Below are positions 9,414 through 19,014 of a stretch of DNA of 54,446 nt, one piece after another; the first letter of the stretch is position 1; every line of letters begins with the position of its first letter. Below the pieces are notes generated by a model. The model worked only from the letters and a program-made list of their open reading frames with translations, had not been told where the DNA came from and made no database searches. A program made the translations under genes and the position numbers. Origin of the DNA: Xaviernesmea oryzae. GTDB lineage: Bacteria > Pseudomonadota > Alphaproteobacteria > Rhizobiales > Rhizobiaceae. Where the stretch lies: NCBI RefSeq assembly GCF_900109605.1, contig NZ_FOAM01000025.1, forward strand, positions 1 through 54,446, in the 5' to 3' direction.

Positions 9414-9799
9414 TGGGCGTCGCGCTCGACCACGAGATCGTCCAGATCGACCTTCAACACGCCGGCGATACGCTTGAGCACGTCGACCGAGCCGGTTTTC
9501 TTGCCCGCCTCGATCTCCGACAGATAGGGCTGCGAGATGCCGGCGGCGGCGGCAAGCTCGGAAACGGTGAGGTTGCGATAGGTGCGATAGGTGCGGATGG
9601 GGCTGTCGGTGTTCATCAGCTCCACAACAAGCTCATGCGGCCAGGTTTCCTCGCCAGCAGCAATGCGGGCGAGAATCACATCGGCTTGCAAGCCATCGAT
9701 CAGATCCTCGAAATCTTCCTCGCCGATCTGAACATAGGCTTTGCCGTCGATCGTCACCCTTCGAATGTCGATCCCGTTCAAGACGTTGTCACCGGCCAT
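9407..9799 (-). CDS. XRE-family regulator resembling an orphan HigA/RelB-type antitoxin
   Basis: This 130-residue protein has a C-terminal Cro/C1 helix-turn-helix ([23 protein letters not shown]) preceded by an N-terminal segment ([24 protein letters not shown]) like the antitoxin part of RelE-linked HTH proteins. No toxin gene adjoins it. It lies antisense between betB and betA, with its stop inside the end of betB and its start 56 bases from betA. Its promoter must therefore lie in the short gap shared with betA. I chose the Met at 9799; an upstream Met at 9838 is possible. It could regulate betA or itself. Confidence 0.85.
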   Translation of the reverse strand: MAGDNVLNGIDIRRVTIDGKAYVQIGEEDFEDLIDGLQADVILARIAAGEETWPHELVVELMNTDSPIRTYRTYRNLTVSELAAAAGISQPYLSEIEAGKKTGSVDVLKRIAGVLKVDLDDLVVERDAHQ

Positions 9800-9855
9800 T
9801 TCAAAACCTCTCCATCCGCCCGCCGCCTCCATTAGCATATGAGGGAATGAAGATC

Positions 9856-11511
9856 ATGACCACAGAAGCGGATTTCGTCATTGTCGGCTCCGGCTCGGCG
9901 GGCTCGGCGATTGCTTACCGTCTCTCGGAAGATGGGCGGCACAAGGTGATCGTCATCGAAGCAGGCGGGTCGGATTTCGGGCCCTTCATCCAGATGCCGG
10001 CCGCACTCGCCTGGCCAATGAGCATGAAGCGCTACAATTGGGGCTATCTCTCGGAGCCCGAGCCGCATCTGAACAACCGCCGCATCACCGCGCCGCGCGG
10101 CAAGGTGCTGGGCGGTTCCTCCTCGATCAACGGGCTCGTCTATGTGCGCGGCCATGCCGAGGACTACAATCGCTGGGAGGCGCTCGGCGCCAGCGGCTGG
10201 GCCTATGCCGATGTGCTGCCCTATTTCAAGCGGATGGAAACCTCCCACGGCGGCGAGGAGGGCTGGCGTGGCACCGATGGGCCGCTGCATGTGCAGCGCG
10301 GGCCGGTGAAAAACCCGCTGTTCCATGCCTTCATCGAGGCGGGAAAGCAGGCCGGCTTCGAGGAGACCGCCGATTATAACGGCTCCAAGCAGGAAGGCTT
10401 CGGCCTGATGGAGCAGACGATCTACAAGGGCCAACGCTGGTCAGCGGCCAATGCCTATCTGCGCCCGGCGCTGAAGCGCGGCAATGTCGAGGTGGTCCAC
10501 GGGCTGGCCGAGCGGATCGTCATCGAGAACGGTGTGGCCAAGGGCGTCGAGATCCGCCAGGGCAAGGATCTCAAGACCATCCGCGCCCGACGCGAGGTGA
10601 TCGTCTCTGCCTCCTCTTTCAATTCGCCGAAGCTTCTGATGCTCTCCGGCATCGGCCCGGCGGCCCATCTTCAGGCCATGGGCATTCCCGTGATCGCAGA
10701 CCGGCCCGGCGTCGGCGCCAATCTGCAGGACCATATGGAATTTTATTTCCAGCAGGTCTCGACCAAGCCGGTCTCGCTCTATTCCTGGCTTCCCTGGTTC
10801 TGGCAGGGGGTGGCCGGCGCGCAATGGCTCCTGTCCAAGGGGGGGCTGGGCGCCTCCAACCAGTTCGAGGCCTGCGCTTTCCTGCGCTCGGCACCCGGGC
10901 TGAGGCAGCCCGACATTCAATATCACTTCCTGCCAGTGGCGATTTCCTATGATGGCAAGGCAGCGGCCAAGAGCCACGGCTTCCAGGTCCATGTCGGCTA
11001 CAACCTGTCGAAATCGCGGGGCAATGTCACGCTGCGCTCACCCGAACCTTCGGCCGATCCGGTGATCCGCTTCAACTATATGAGCCATCCGGAAGACTGG
11101 CAGAAATTCCGCCATTGCGTGCGGCTGACGCGCGAGATCTTCGGCCAGAAGGCCTTCGACGCCTTTCGCGGCCCCGAGATCCAGCCGGGCGAGGCCGTGC
11201 GCACGGATGAGCAGATCGACGCCTTCCTGCGCGAGCATCTGGAAAGCGCCTATCACCCCTGCGGCACCTGCCGCATGGGCAGGGCCGATGACCCCATGGC
11301 CGTGGTCGATCCGGAATGCCGGGTGATCGGGGTCGAGGGCCTGCGCGTGGCCGACTCGTCGATCTTCCCCCACGTGACCTACGGCAATCTCAACGGCCCC
11401 TCGATCATGACCGGCGAGAAGGCGGCGGACCATATTCTCGGCAAATCACCGCTGCCACGCTCCAACCAGGAACCCTGGGCCAATCCGCGCGCCGCCGTCA
11501 GCGATCGGTGA
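9856..11511 (+). CDS. betA: Choline dehydrogenase BetA
   Basis: This 551-residue GMC oxidoreductase oxidises choline to betaine aldehyde with FAD. The FAD-binding [13 protein letters not shown] is at the N-terminus, followed by the GMC signature [18 protein letters not shown]. The active-site region HPCGTCRMG and the C-terminal [15 protein letters not shown] are present. The ATG at 9856 was preferred to 9847 because GAGGGA (9841-9846) directly touches the earlier one but is nine bases from the later. It is separated from betB by the antisense XRE gene, so it probably has its own promoter. Confidence 0.95.
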   Translation: MTTEADFVIVGSGSAGSAIAYRLSEDGRHKVIVIEAGGSDFGPFIQMPAALAWPMSMKRYNWGYLSEPEPHLNNRRITAPRGKVLGGSSSINGLVYVRGHAEDYNRWEALGASGWAYADVLPYFKRMETSHGGEEGWRGTDGPLHVQRGPVKNPLFHAFIEAGKQAGFEETADYNGSKQEGFGLMEQTIYKGQRWSAANAYLRPALKRGNVEVVHGLAERIVIENGVAKGVEIRQGKDLKTIRARREVIVSASSFNSPKLLMLSGIGPAAHLQAMGIPVIADRPGVGANLQDHMEFYFQQVSTKPVSLYSWLPWFWQGVAGAQWLLSKGGLGASNQFEACAFLRSAPGLRQPDIQYHFLPVAISYDGKAAAKSHGFQVHVGYNLSKSRGNVTLRSPEPSADPVIRFNYMSHPEDWQKFRHCVRLTREIFGQKAFDAFRGPEIQPGEAVRTDEQIDAFLREHLESAYHPCGTCRMGRADDPMAVVDPECRVIGVEGLRVADSSIFPHVTYGNLNGPSIMTGEKAADHILGKSPLPRSNQEPWANPRAAVSDR

Positions 11512-11738
11512 AGGCTGGATGCTGCGGGATTGGCGAACGCAAGTCCTCAGTCTTTTCAAGCCTTTCCATCTGGTGTCATCAGCATCCGCAAAAAGCAGCT
11601 CTTAATTTTCTGCTCATAGTCCGAAAAAATACATGCCGTAGACTTGATTTTCCCATGGAAACCCCCGCACTCTCTCATGACTGGACCGAAAATGGATGTT
11701 TTCGGGACTCGTATCGGGCCTGGCGGAGGAAAAAGGTC

Positions 11739-11972
11739 ATGGCTGAGCTTCGGCTGCAGATACCGGATGAGGTGGTTGCCAAGATTCAGGCGCGTCTCGG
11801 CAACAAGGCCAAAGTAACGGATATCGCCCGCGACGCGATTACGCTGTTCAACTGGGCGGTGGACGAGCGCGCCAAGGGCCGCATGGTGCTGTCGTCTGAA
11901 GAAAACGGCAGCGACCCGGCCCGCCTCGCCATGGCGTCGCTCGATATGGCCGCAGCCCGCGCGGGAAAATAA
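11739..11972 (+). CDS. Small conserved protein of unknown function (77 residues)
   Basis: The protein starts MAELRLQIPDEVVAKIQARLG and continues IARDAITLFNWAVDERAKGRMVLSS. The pattern of a short strand and two amphipathic helices recalls ribbon-helix-helix-like small proteins, but no catalytic or binding motif can be named. GGAGGA precedes the ATG by nine bases. A textbook Rho-independent terminator overlaps its stop codon, so it is a real monocistronic gene. The function is unknown. Confidence 0.75.
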   Translation: MAELRLQIPDEVVAKIQARLGNKAKVTDIARDAITLFNWAVDERAKGRMVLSSEENGSDPARLAMASLDMAAARAGK

Positions 11973-11974
11973 CG

Positions 11975-11996
11975 CCTGTTCTGAGACAGGTTTTTT
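11975..11996 (+). terminator. Rho-independent terminator of the 77-residue gene
   Basis: The stem CCTGT (11975-11979) pairs with ACAGG (11986-11990) around a six-base loop and is followed directly by six T (11991-11996). It begins three bases after the stop codon. Confidence 0.8.
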
Positions 11997-12131
11997 CCCG
12001 CAGCCGAGGCGGAGATCGGCCGGGGAAACCGAATGTCGATTATGTGCCTAAGCCGGTCACAATTCAGGAAGGGTAGCAGGCGCGCAAGCGCCATGCTGGT
12101 CGCCAAGTGACGCGACCAGCGGCACAAGACG

Positions 12132-12434
12132 CTATCGCTTGCGCACGAATTCCGTCCGCAGCACCAAGCCCTTGATGGCATCGTGACGGCAGTCGATTTC
12201 CTCGGGATTGTCGGTGAGGCGGATCGAGCGGATCACCGTTCCCTGCTTCAGGGTCTGGTTGGCGCCCTTCACCTTGAGGTCCTTGATCAGCGTCACGGAA
12301 TCGCCGTCAACCAGCACATTGCCGGCCGCATCACGCACTTCGGATGCCGCTGCGGCCGCCGCCGCTAGCTCGGATTTCGGCCGCCAGTCGCCAGTCGCCT
12401 CGTCATAGACATAGTCATCATCATCGGCCGCCAT
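12132..12434 (-). CDS. PhnA/YjdM-domain protein
   Basis: This 100-residue protein matches the PhnA C-terminal domain: DGDSVTLIKDLKVKG, QGTVIRSIRL and the ending IKGLVLRTEFVRKR. The N-terminus is acidic (MAADDDDYVYDEATG) with an Ala run and lacks the zinc ribbon found in longer relatives. The family was named for alkylphosphonate use in E. coli, but its real role is unclear and no phn gene lies nearby. AAAGGA sits eight bases upstream of the ATG. Confidence 0.85.
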   Translation of the reverse strand: MAADDDDYVYDEATGDWRPKSELAAAAAAASEVRDAAGNVLVDGDSVTLIKDLKVKGANQTLKQGTVIRSIRLTDNPEEIDCRHDAIKGLVLRTEFVRKR

Positions 12435-12555
12435 GGCGCAGTCCTTTCTCAGAAAAATCTAAAAAGCCGATGGCGGCTTACAATGCCGGGCGCGCAAAAG
12501 GCAAGGGCGGGCAACGGCGAAGGATCAGGCAAGACGGCTCTTCGATGCCGCAGAT

Positions 12556-13599
12556 CTAGAGACGGGTGAAGACTAAGCGGTTCCGCCCCTCGCGCTTGGC
12601 GCGGTAGAGATTGACGTCGGCCTGCATCAAAAGCTCGCCCGCGCTCAAGCCGGCGCAGGGTTCGGCGAAGACGATGCCGAGACTGACGGTGACAAATCCG
12701 GGCAGCAAGGGACTGGACTCTGGATGACCGGGCGGTGGCGCCCTGTTAGCCATATCGGGCATGGCGCCTCCCGCTTGCCCGTCCCACTCCGCCAATCCCG
12801 GCAGTGCCCCATGGACGATGGCCAGCGACAGCACCGACTGTCGCACACGCTCGGCAAGCGCAAAGGCCTCCGCCTCCTCAAGGCCAGGCAGAATGCAGGC
12901 GAACTCCTCGCCGCCGAAGCGGGCTGCAAAACCGCCGGCCCCGCGCACGGTCCTGTCGATAGCGGTTGCCACGCTGCGCAGGCAGGCATCGCCCTGGGGA
13001 TGGCCATAGGCATCGTTGAAGGCCTTGAAATGGTCGATGTCCAGCAGCATCAGGGCCAGCCGCGGATCATTGAGCCGCGACATCTGCATCGCCAGCCGCT
13101 CGTCGAAGCTGCGGCGGTTGGCGATGCCGGTCAGCGCATCGGTCATGCTCAGATGAAAGACGCGCTCGTTAAGCGCGCGCAGCTCCGCCTCGACGCGCTT
13201 GCGCTCGGTGATATCGCGCACAACGGCGCAATTATATTCGACGCCGCGGTAGACAACGAAATTCGCCAGGATCTCGATCGGCACCAAGGCTCCGTCCCGG
13301 GCGCGGTTGGTGGATTCCAGCGTCAGGGAACCCTTGCGCTTCAGCTCCGCCCAGTGCGCCCGCCATCGCACGAGATCGACATCCGGATCGATATCATAGA
13401 CCCGGAGGTTCAACAGCTCGTCGGCCGGATAACCGAGAAGCCGCGTCGCCGCCTTGTTGAAGAAGACATAGCGTCCTTCCTCATTCACCCAGATGATCAT
13501 GTCGGTGATGGCGTCGATCGAATATTGCGTCAGAAACGGATCATCCAGCCGGCCGCTCTCCCGGGATACCGTCTGCGTCACCTTGTTTGTCCCGGCCAT
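12556..13599 (-). CDS. PAS-GGDEF diguanylate cyclase
   Basis: This 347-residue protein has an N-terminal PAS domain (about 15-140, with NEEGRYVFFNKAATRLLGY and the PAC-like ending VVRDITERKR). A GGDEF domain (about 150-345) contains DALTGIANRRSFDE, LDIDHFKAFNDAYGH and the active-site loop GGEEF. It should make c-di-GMP in response to a PAS-sensed signal. No RxxD inhibitory site is seen before the loop. A long insertion between GGEEF and the last strand (rich in Gly, Pro and Asp) is unusual. The start at 13599 was chosen over 13662 on a better ribosome site. Confidence 0.88.
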   Translation of the reverse strand: MAGTNKVTQTVSRESGRLDDPFLTQYSIDAITDMIIWVNEEGRYVFFNKAATRLLGYPADELLNLRVYDIDPDVDLVRWRAHWAELKRKGSLTLESTNRARDGALVPIEILANFVVYRGVEYNCAVVRDITERKRVEAELRALNERVFHLSMTDALTGIANRRSFDERLAMQMSRLNDPRLALMLLDIDHFKAFNDAYGHPQGDACLRSVATAIDRTVRGAGGFAARFGGEEFACILPGLEEAEAFALAERVRQSVLSLAIVHGALPGLAEWDGQAGGAMPDMANRAPPPGHPESSPLLPGFVTVSLGIVFAEPCAGLSAGELLMQADVNLYRAKREGRNRLVFTRL

Positions 13600-14001
13600 T
13601 CGTCGTCCCACCCACCGCTTTCCGCCTGCCGACTTTGCCGCGCGCGCCTGCCAGCATGGCACCGGATGCAGGCGAAATCTTGCTCACCTCGCCTGCCATG
13701 CGCCGGACCCCATGCGGCCCTATAGCAAAGATCGACGTGCGCGACCCGTTTGAGCGCGCGTAAAAGGCTATGCTAACGCGAGAAAGTTGCAATGCAGCAA
13801 AAATCTGCCGCGTGAGCGTTTTTGAGCCATTTTGGCGCCTCATCTGCAGAACGTTCGTCTCCGTCGTCGCTGCTTTCGCACTGTGCGCCCTGCCATCGAC
13901 GCTGACAAAGGCCGGCCGTCATGGCAAAGCGCAGGTAGTCTTTTCAAACCAAGGCCGGTCTGGGCCGTTGGGCAGGCGCCTGTTCTCATCGCGGAGGTCT
14001 C
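13600..14001. other. 402-base divergent intergenic region
   Basis: This lies between the PAS-GGDEF gene (minus) and the antiporter gene (plus). It should hold both promoters. No reading frame with start and ribosome site, hairpin with T-run or clear operator was recognised. A good ribosome site, GGAGG, lies just before the antiporter ATG. Confidence 0.4.
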
Positions 14002-15630
14002 ATGGAAAGCATCGCCATCGTCTTGGTCCTGCTTCTGGCGGTCGTCGTCAGCAGCATGCTGGTGCGGCTTTCGCCTGTCGGCGTGCCGGCGCCGCTCGTC
14101 CAGATCGCGCTTGGCGCAGCGATTTCGGTCGGCACGGGATCGAGCATCACGCTGGAGCCGGAGGTGTTCTTCCTGCTCTTCCTGCCGCCGCTTCTGTTTC
14201 TCGATGGCTGGCGCATTCCCAAGGAAGGTCTGTTTCGCGACAAAGGCGTGATCCTGGAGCTGGCACTGGGGCTGGTGGTCTTCACGGTGCTGGGTGTCGG
14301 CCTGTTCATCCATCTGATGATTCCGTCCATGCCGCTGCCGGTGGCCTTCGCGCTGGCCGCCATCCTCTCTCCCACCGATCCCATTGCCGTCTCGGCCATT
14401 GCCGCGCGGGTACCCGTGCCCAAGCGGCTCATGCATATTCTGGAAGGCGAATCCCTGCTCAACGATGCTTCCGGCTTGGTCTGCATGCGCTTTGCCGTGG
14501 CTGCGGCGCTCACCGGTAGCTTCTCGCTCACCGCCGCGCTCGGCACCTTCGTCTGGCTGGCGCTGGGCGGCGTGGCCATCGGCATCGCTGTCACCTGGGC
14601 GGTGATGGTGGCCAAGGACGCCGTCTCCCGCCGGATCGGCGAAGATACCAGCGTGCAGATTCTCATCAGCCTGCTGATCCCCTTCGCCGCCTATCTCCTG
14701 GCCGAGCATCTCGGCTGCTCCGGCATTCTCGCGGCTGTGGCAGCGGGCATCACCATGAGCTATGTCGAACAGCGCGGCCAGGTGATGGCGGCGACGCGGG
14801 TGCGCCGCAGCGTCGTCTGGGACACGGTGCAATTTGCGCTGAACGGCGTCATCTTCGTCATTCTCGGCGAGCAGCTGCCCGGCATTGTCGCCGGTGCGGC
14901 AGAGGTGGTGCGCGAAACAGGCCATCACGATCCACTGTGGCTGGTGGTCTATGTGGTGGCGATCAATCTGGCGCTCGGCATCCTGCGCGTCTCCTGGGTC
15001 TGGGTCTCGCTGCGGCTGACGCTCTATCGCGCGGCGCAAAAGGGTCTGACGCCGCCGCGTCCGCATCGCCGGCTGGTGATCGCCACCTCGCTTGCCGGCG
15101 CGCGCGGCGCCATCACGCTGTCCGGCATCCTGACACTGCCGCTCGCCATGCCCGATGGCGCGCCTTTCCCCGCACGGGATCTGGCAATCTTTCTGGCCGC
15201 CGGCGTCATCATCGTTTCGCTGGTGGCAGCCAGCGTCGGTCTGCCGCCGCTTTTGAAGAACCTGGAGCTTCCGCCGGAAACCGAAGAAGCGACCAAGGAG
15301 GATGCGGCCCGCATCGAGGCGGCCGAGGCGGCAATCCGCGCGCTGGAAGCCCGAATGGAACAAGCCGACGGCGCGCGCGAGACGGATGCGGAAATCGGCG
15401 CGCGGCTGTTGGAAATCTATCGGCAGCGCATCGAAGGCCGCACCAAGACCGGCAGCGAGGCGGAGGAGTTGCGCCGGATGGAAGCGGCAGAGCGCCAACT
15501 GCGCCTGACAGCCATTCGCGCCGAGCGCGAGGCGATCTTCAAGGCCAGCCGCGCCCGCCGCCTGCCCGACGATATCGCTCGCAAGCTCATCCGCGAAATC
15601 GACTTGGCGGAGGCACGTTGGGGCGCATGA
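14002..15630 (+). CDS. Na+/H+ antiporter of the CPA1 (NhaP/NHE) family
   Basis: This 542-residue protein has about 12 hydrophobic segments over the first 410 residues. The family ion-binding motifs are present: SPTDPIAVSA (TDP at 125-127) and EGESLLNDASGLV (ND at 154-155). A charged cytoplasmic tail (about 412-542, Glu/Arg-rich and helical) probably regulates activity. It exchanges protons for Na+ or K+ across the inner membrane. It appears monocistronic. Confidence 0.92.
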   Translation: MESIAIVLVLLLAVVVSSMLVRLSPVGVPAPLVQIALGAAISVGTGSSITLEPEVFFLLFLPPLLFLDGWRIPKEGLFRDKGVILELALGLVVFTVLGVGLFIHLMIPSMPLPVAFALAAILSPTDPIAVSAIAARVPVPKRLMHILEGESLLNDASGLVCMRFAVAAALTGSFSLTAALGTFVWLALGGVAIGIAVTWAVMVAKDAVSRRIGEDTSVQILISLLIPFAAYLLAEHLGCSGILAAVAAGITMSYVEQRGQVMAATRVRRSVVWDTVQFALNGVIFVILGEQLPGIVAGAAEVVRETGHHDPLWLVVYVVAINLALGILRVSWVWVSLRLTLYRAAQKGLTPPRPHRRLVIATSLAGARGAITLSGILTLPLAMPDGAPFPARDLAIFLAAGVIIVSLVAASVGLPPLLKNLELPPETEEATKEDAARIEAAEAAIRALEARMEQADGARETDAEIGARLLEIYRQRIEGRTKTGSEAEELRRMEAAERQLRLTAIRAEREAIFKASRARRLPDDIARKLIREIDLAEARWGA

Positions 15631-15736
15631 GCCGGGCGGCGTGGACTGGTAGACGAGGGGCGCGCTTCCGGCCGGCAGACGGATCGTATAGTGTAGGCTT
15701 GCTCGACCAGAGTGGCTGGCAGCACAGGGACGACGC

Positions 15737-16057
15737 ATGAACAGGATGGAGCATCTGAACGCGCGCGCATATGCGAAGCGTCACGCCGAGGCCTCACAGG
15801 CTGTGGCGCATGTGCTGCATGCCGCACAATCGCAAGGCTTCGACCTGACGGTGATCGGCTCATTCGCGCGCGGCGATTTTCGTGCCCATTCGGATGTGGA
15901 TCTTCTTGCGCGCGGTGCACATGATCGCAAATCTAGGATCGTCATCGAGCGGTTGGTGGCAGAAAGCATGCGGCCCTTTGCCATGCCGTATGATTTGATT
16001 TTCGAGGATGATCTGACTGAAGATCGCCTGCGGGAGTTCCTGAATGACGGTCTTTAG
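15737..16057 (+). CDS. MntA-type nucleotidyltransferase antitoxin
   Basis: This 106-residue protein has the minimal nucleotidyltransferase motif GSX10DXD: G41-S42 followed by ten residues and D53-V-D55. In HepT/MntA pairs MntA adds AMP to a tyrosine of HepT and silences it. The gene overlaps the HEPN gene downstream by 14 bases, the typical antitoxin-first order. No conserved third Asp is obvious. Confidence 0.85.
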   Translation: MNRMEHLNARAYAKRHAEASQAVAHVLHAAQSQGFDLTVIGSFARGDFRAHSDVDLLARGAHDRKSRIVIERLVAESMRPFAMPYDLIFEDDLTEDRLREFLNDGL

Positions 16058-16562
16058 CCTGGCAGAATTCGCGAAGCTTTCCCCAAGGATCGCGCGCACC
16101 GAGCGAGAGCTCGCGCAGATGGCGCATTATTACGAGGCCCACTCACATGAGGTTTTGGCAGGGGATTGGGGCGCGGTATCTGCGGTCGCTGCTGGGATTC
16201 ATAACGTCTATAACGGAATAGAAGATATTCTGCTTAGCATCGCCAGGGATGTGGATGACTATGTCCCGACAGGCGGATCCGCACATCAGGATATCCTTGA
16301 TCAAATGGCTGCGGCTATCAATGGACGACGACCTGCACTTCTGAACCTCAGCCTCTACGACCATCTATTCGAACTCAAGGCATTTAGACATCTGGTGCGC
16401 CATAAATACGGGTTCGACTTAAAACCTGAAAAGGTTGCCGCAAATTTTGACCTGATTAATGCGATTTTTCCGGAGTTCATTGATGCAGTCGTTTCGCTGG
16501 AAAAAGCGATGCTTGAAGAGATCCACGATCCGGCAAATGAATCCAAGCCCGGATCGCGTTGA
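16044..16562 (+). CDS. HepT-like HEPN-domain toxin
   Basis: This 172-residue all-helical protein has the HEPN RNase motif RX4HXY: R115, H120 and Y122 in RHLVRHKYGF. HEPN toxins cut RNA, and the Tyr of the motif is the AMPylation target of the MntA partner. At 172 residues it is longer than usual for HepT. Codon use is AT-richer than in neighbouring genes, which fits a mobile toxin-antitoxin unit. Its ATG lies inside the end of mntA, so translation is coupled. Confidence 0.82.
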   Translation: MTVFSLAEFAKLSPRIARTERELAQMAHYYEAHSHEVLAGDWGAVSAVAAGIHNVYNGIEDILLSIARDVDDYVPTGGSAHQDILDQMAAAINGRRPALLNLSLYDHLFELKAFRHLVRHKYGFDLKPEKVAANFDLINAIFPEFIDAVVSLEKAMLEEIHDPANESKPGSR

Positions 16563-16567
16563 TCAGA

Positions 16568-17824
16568 TCACGCCCCCGCGCCGCTGCGGCGGGCCTTCAA
16601 GGTCAGCTCCACCTTGATCACCGGCGCGAGCCATTCGCCCTTGGCGTCGTTTTCCTGGCCGAGCTTGAACGTGGCGCGGTCGAGGTCGGCGGTGCCGGTC
16701 ACGGTGGCGGTGCCGTCGGCGGCTTCGGTGAAGGTGAAGGGCAGCGTGATTGGGGCGGTGATGGATTTCAGCGTCAGCGTACCCTTTGCCAGATAGCCAG
16801 TCTCGGTGCGGGCAAACTCCGTCAGCATGATCTTCGCCTTGGGAAAGGCGCTGACGTCAAGGCCGTCAGCGCCGGCAAGGTTGGAGCGGATGAAGGCGTC
16901 GTCGATGGTGATGGAGCCGGTGTCGACCTCGACCTCGGCCCGCGCGCTGGCGAGATTGTCGGGATCGAAGGTGATCGCCGCGTTCCAGCCATCCACCGTG
17001 CCGGCCACGCTCTTGCCGGAGAAGGTCACGGAATAGCCGAGATGAGAGGCCGGCTTGTCAATCACCCAGCCCGTTGCAGCCGGGGCAGACGCAGCCGGCG
17101 CAGCGGCGGGGGCAGCCGCCCCGGCCAGCTTCGGCGCGGACGGTGCGCTTTCCCGCCCGGCCAGCACGCCGCCACCGAGGAAGACCATAGCGGCGGCAGC
17201 GGCCACGGGAATGGCGATCAGCGCGCCTTGTTGGCGATGGAGCCCGCCAACCGGCAGCATGCGCGAAAAGGACGGCGCCCGGTCGATCAACGCATGTTTG
17301 ATCGCGCCGGCCAGATGCAGGCCAATCAGGAGAACGAAGGAATAGGCCAGCAGCATATGCGCCCGCTCGGCCAATGCCCGGCCGGAGGCGTCGGCAAGGC
17401 CCGCCGGCAGGGGCAGGTTCGGCCAGGGCAATGCCTGGGAGAGCATCAGGAGCGTCGGGATCTTGGTGCTGGAGGCCGACACCAGCACCCAGCCGGACAG
17501 CGGCACGGCCAGCATCAGCACGTAGAACAGCCCATGCACCAGCCCTGCCAACGCCTTCTCGGCCTTGGGCATGGGCGGATGGGCAGGCGGCGGATTGAAC
17601 AGGCGCCAGGCGATGCGCGCCAGCGTCAGCGCCAGGACGGTAAGCCCCACCGTCTTGTGCCACTGGATCAGCGTGAAGCGCAGATCGCGCGGGAAGAGAT
17701 CGAGCCGGATCATGGCAAAGCCGATCGCCAGCTGAAACAGGATGGCGAGCGCAATCGCCCAATGCAGGATCATGGCACCGGCATTATAGCCTTCGAGACG
17801 ACCACTTGCCTGATGAGACCGCAT
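16568..17824 (-). CDS. Cytochrome b561 - YceI fusion protein
   Basis: This 418-residue protein joins a four-helix cytochrome b561 (about 10-190) to a YceI lipocalin-like domain (about 251-418). A fifth hydrophobic segment (200-222) and an Ala/Pro linker (228-250) connect them. Candidate haem ligands are H21, H56, H97, H156 and H170. YceI domains bind polyisoprenoid quinones, so the fusion could pass electrons between a membrane haem and a periplasmic quinone. AGGAG precedes the chosen ATG at 17824. The next gene is a free YceI protein on the same strand, 187 bases upstream. Confidence 0.88.
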   Translation of the reverse strand: MRSHQASGRLEGYNAGAMILHWAIALAILFQLAIGFAMIRLDLFPRDLRFTLIQWHKTVGLTVLALTLARIAWRLFNPPPAHPPMPKAEKALAGLVHGLFYVLMLAVPLSGWVLVSASSTKIPTLLMLSQALPWPNLPLPAGLADASGRALAERAHMLLAYSFVLLIGLHLAGAIKHALIDRAPSFSRMLPVGGLHRQQGALIAIPVAAAAAMVFLGGGVLAGRESAPSAPKLAGAAAPAAAPAASAPAATGWVIDKPASHLGYSVTFSGKSVAGTVDGWNAAITFDPDNLASARAEVEVDTGSITIDDAFIRSNLAGADGLDVSAFPKAKIMLTEFARTETGYLAKGTLTLKSITAPITLPFTFTEAADGTATVTGTADLDRATFKLGQENDAKGEWLAPVIKVELTLKARRSGAGA

Positions 17825-18011
17825 CGCATGCTCCTGAAGATACGCCCTCTGGCATGGCGGCTGGGCGCGCAGTGAGGGGGATTGGTCGGTGACCGCCTGG
17901 GCAAAAGCCACAGGCGGTCACCACACACGCTGACGCTGCCTGCCCCTCACGATCGCGAGAGGCGGCTTGCTCCAAAAGCGAGCGGCAGCGAAATAGGCGA
18001 AGGGCAGTTTT

Positions 18012-18617
18012 TTACTGCGCGACGAATTCGGTCTCGATCGTCAGCTTGACGTCGTCGCTCACGGGGCCAACGAGCGTGGTGACGCCGAATTCGGAACGCT
18101 TGATCGTGCCCGTAGCGGAGAAACCGACGGTCGGCTTCTTGCTCATCGGATGCGGATTCAGCGCGGCGTTCATCTTCACGTCCAGCGTCACCGGCTTGGT
18201 CACGCCGTGGAAAGTCAGGTCGCCGGTCACGGTGCCAGTATCCTTGCCCGTCAGCTTGATCTCCTTGGAAACGAAGGTGATCTTGCTGAACTTGGCCGCA
18301 TCGAAGAACATCTCGCTGGCGATTTCAGCGTTGAAATCCTTGCCGACAGCGCCGTCATTGGTATCGACCGACTTCGGATCGACCGTGACCTCGAGCTTGG
18401 ACTTGGCCGGGTCCTTCGAGTCGAGTGCGAGCTTGGCATCAATCTCGTCAAAGCGGCCGATATAGTTGGACAGGCCAAAATGGCTGACGGTCCAAAGCAG
18501 GTTGGTATGGGCCTTATCGGCCACATAGGTCCCGGCGGGAACGTCGATCGTCTGCGCCGAAACGGCCGAAGCCGAAAGAGCGAGAAGGGCGGCGGCGAGC
18601 ACGGTGTTCAATCGCAT
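18012..18617 (-). CDS. Secreted YceI-family protein
   Basis: This 201-residue protein has a Sec signal peptide (LAAALLALSASAVSA, cleavage near residue 21) and a complete YceI beta-barrel, starting TYVADKAHTNLLWTVSHFGLSNYIGRF and ending DDVKLTIETEFVAQ. YceI proteins carry a polyisoprenoid such as ubiquinone in the periplasm and are linked to acid and osmotic stress. GGAGA lies eight bases before the ATG. It is upstream of, and probably co-transcribed with, the b561-YceI gene. Confidence 0.92.
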   Translation of the reverse strand: MRLNTVLAAALLALSASAVSAQTIDVPAGTYVADKAHTNLLWTVSHFGLSNYIGRFDEIDAKLALDSKDPAKSKLEVTVDPKSVDTNDGAVGKDFNAEIASEMFFDAAKFSKITFVSKEIKLTGKDTGTVTGDLTFHGVTKPVTLDVKMNAALNPHPMSKKPTVGFSATGTIKRSEFGVTTLVGPVSDDVKLTIETEFVAQ

Positions 18618-19014
18618 AGGTCTGTCTCCATCCGGGCATGCGGCGATCCCGTGGATCCGCCTGCAGGCTTCCTGTCATTTTTGTTCCTGCATGCCGTCCG
18701 TGCAGCATATCTGCTGGATCCGTTCGGCATGTCCGGGCAATCCTGCCCCGCCAAAGGCCTAGGCGATTTTTTCGCGCCGCAAAACTGCGTTCACCGCAAC
18801 GCACTGTTCACTCAGAAAAGACAATGAAGGAAAAATGTCTTCGCCATCACGACGATCTCACGGCAGCGTTTCCAGCCAAATCCTGGCAAAATGCGCAGGT
18901 TTAGGCCCCTATCAAAGCTCCGCGCCGCGCATAAACGAGGGCTTGCCCTGTGGAAGTAAGTCCGCAGATCGGCGCTGAAGCATGCGGGCCTCACAAATCT
19001 TTGAACGGGAAAGA
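18618..19014. other. 397-base intergenic region
   Basis: This spans from the start of the secreted yceI gene (minus) to the 3' end of the LysR gene (minus). It should carry the yceI promoter. No reading frame, operator or terminator is convincing. Confidence 0.4.

Noticed and set aside
13840-15738. 632-codon minus-strand frame opposite the Na+/H+ antiporter
   Set aside because: Low-complexity composition with no family motif; the plus-strand antiporter explains the codon pattern.
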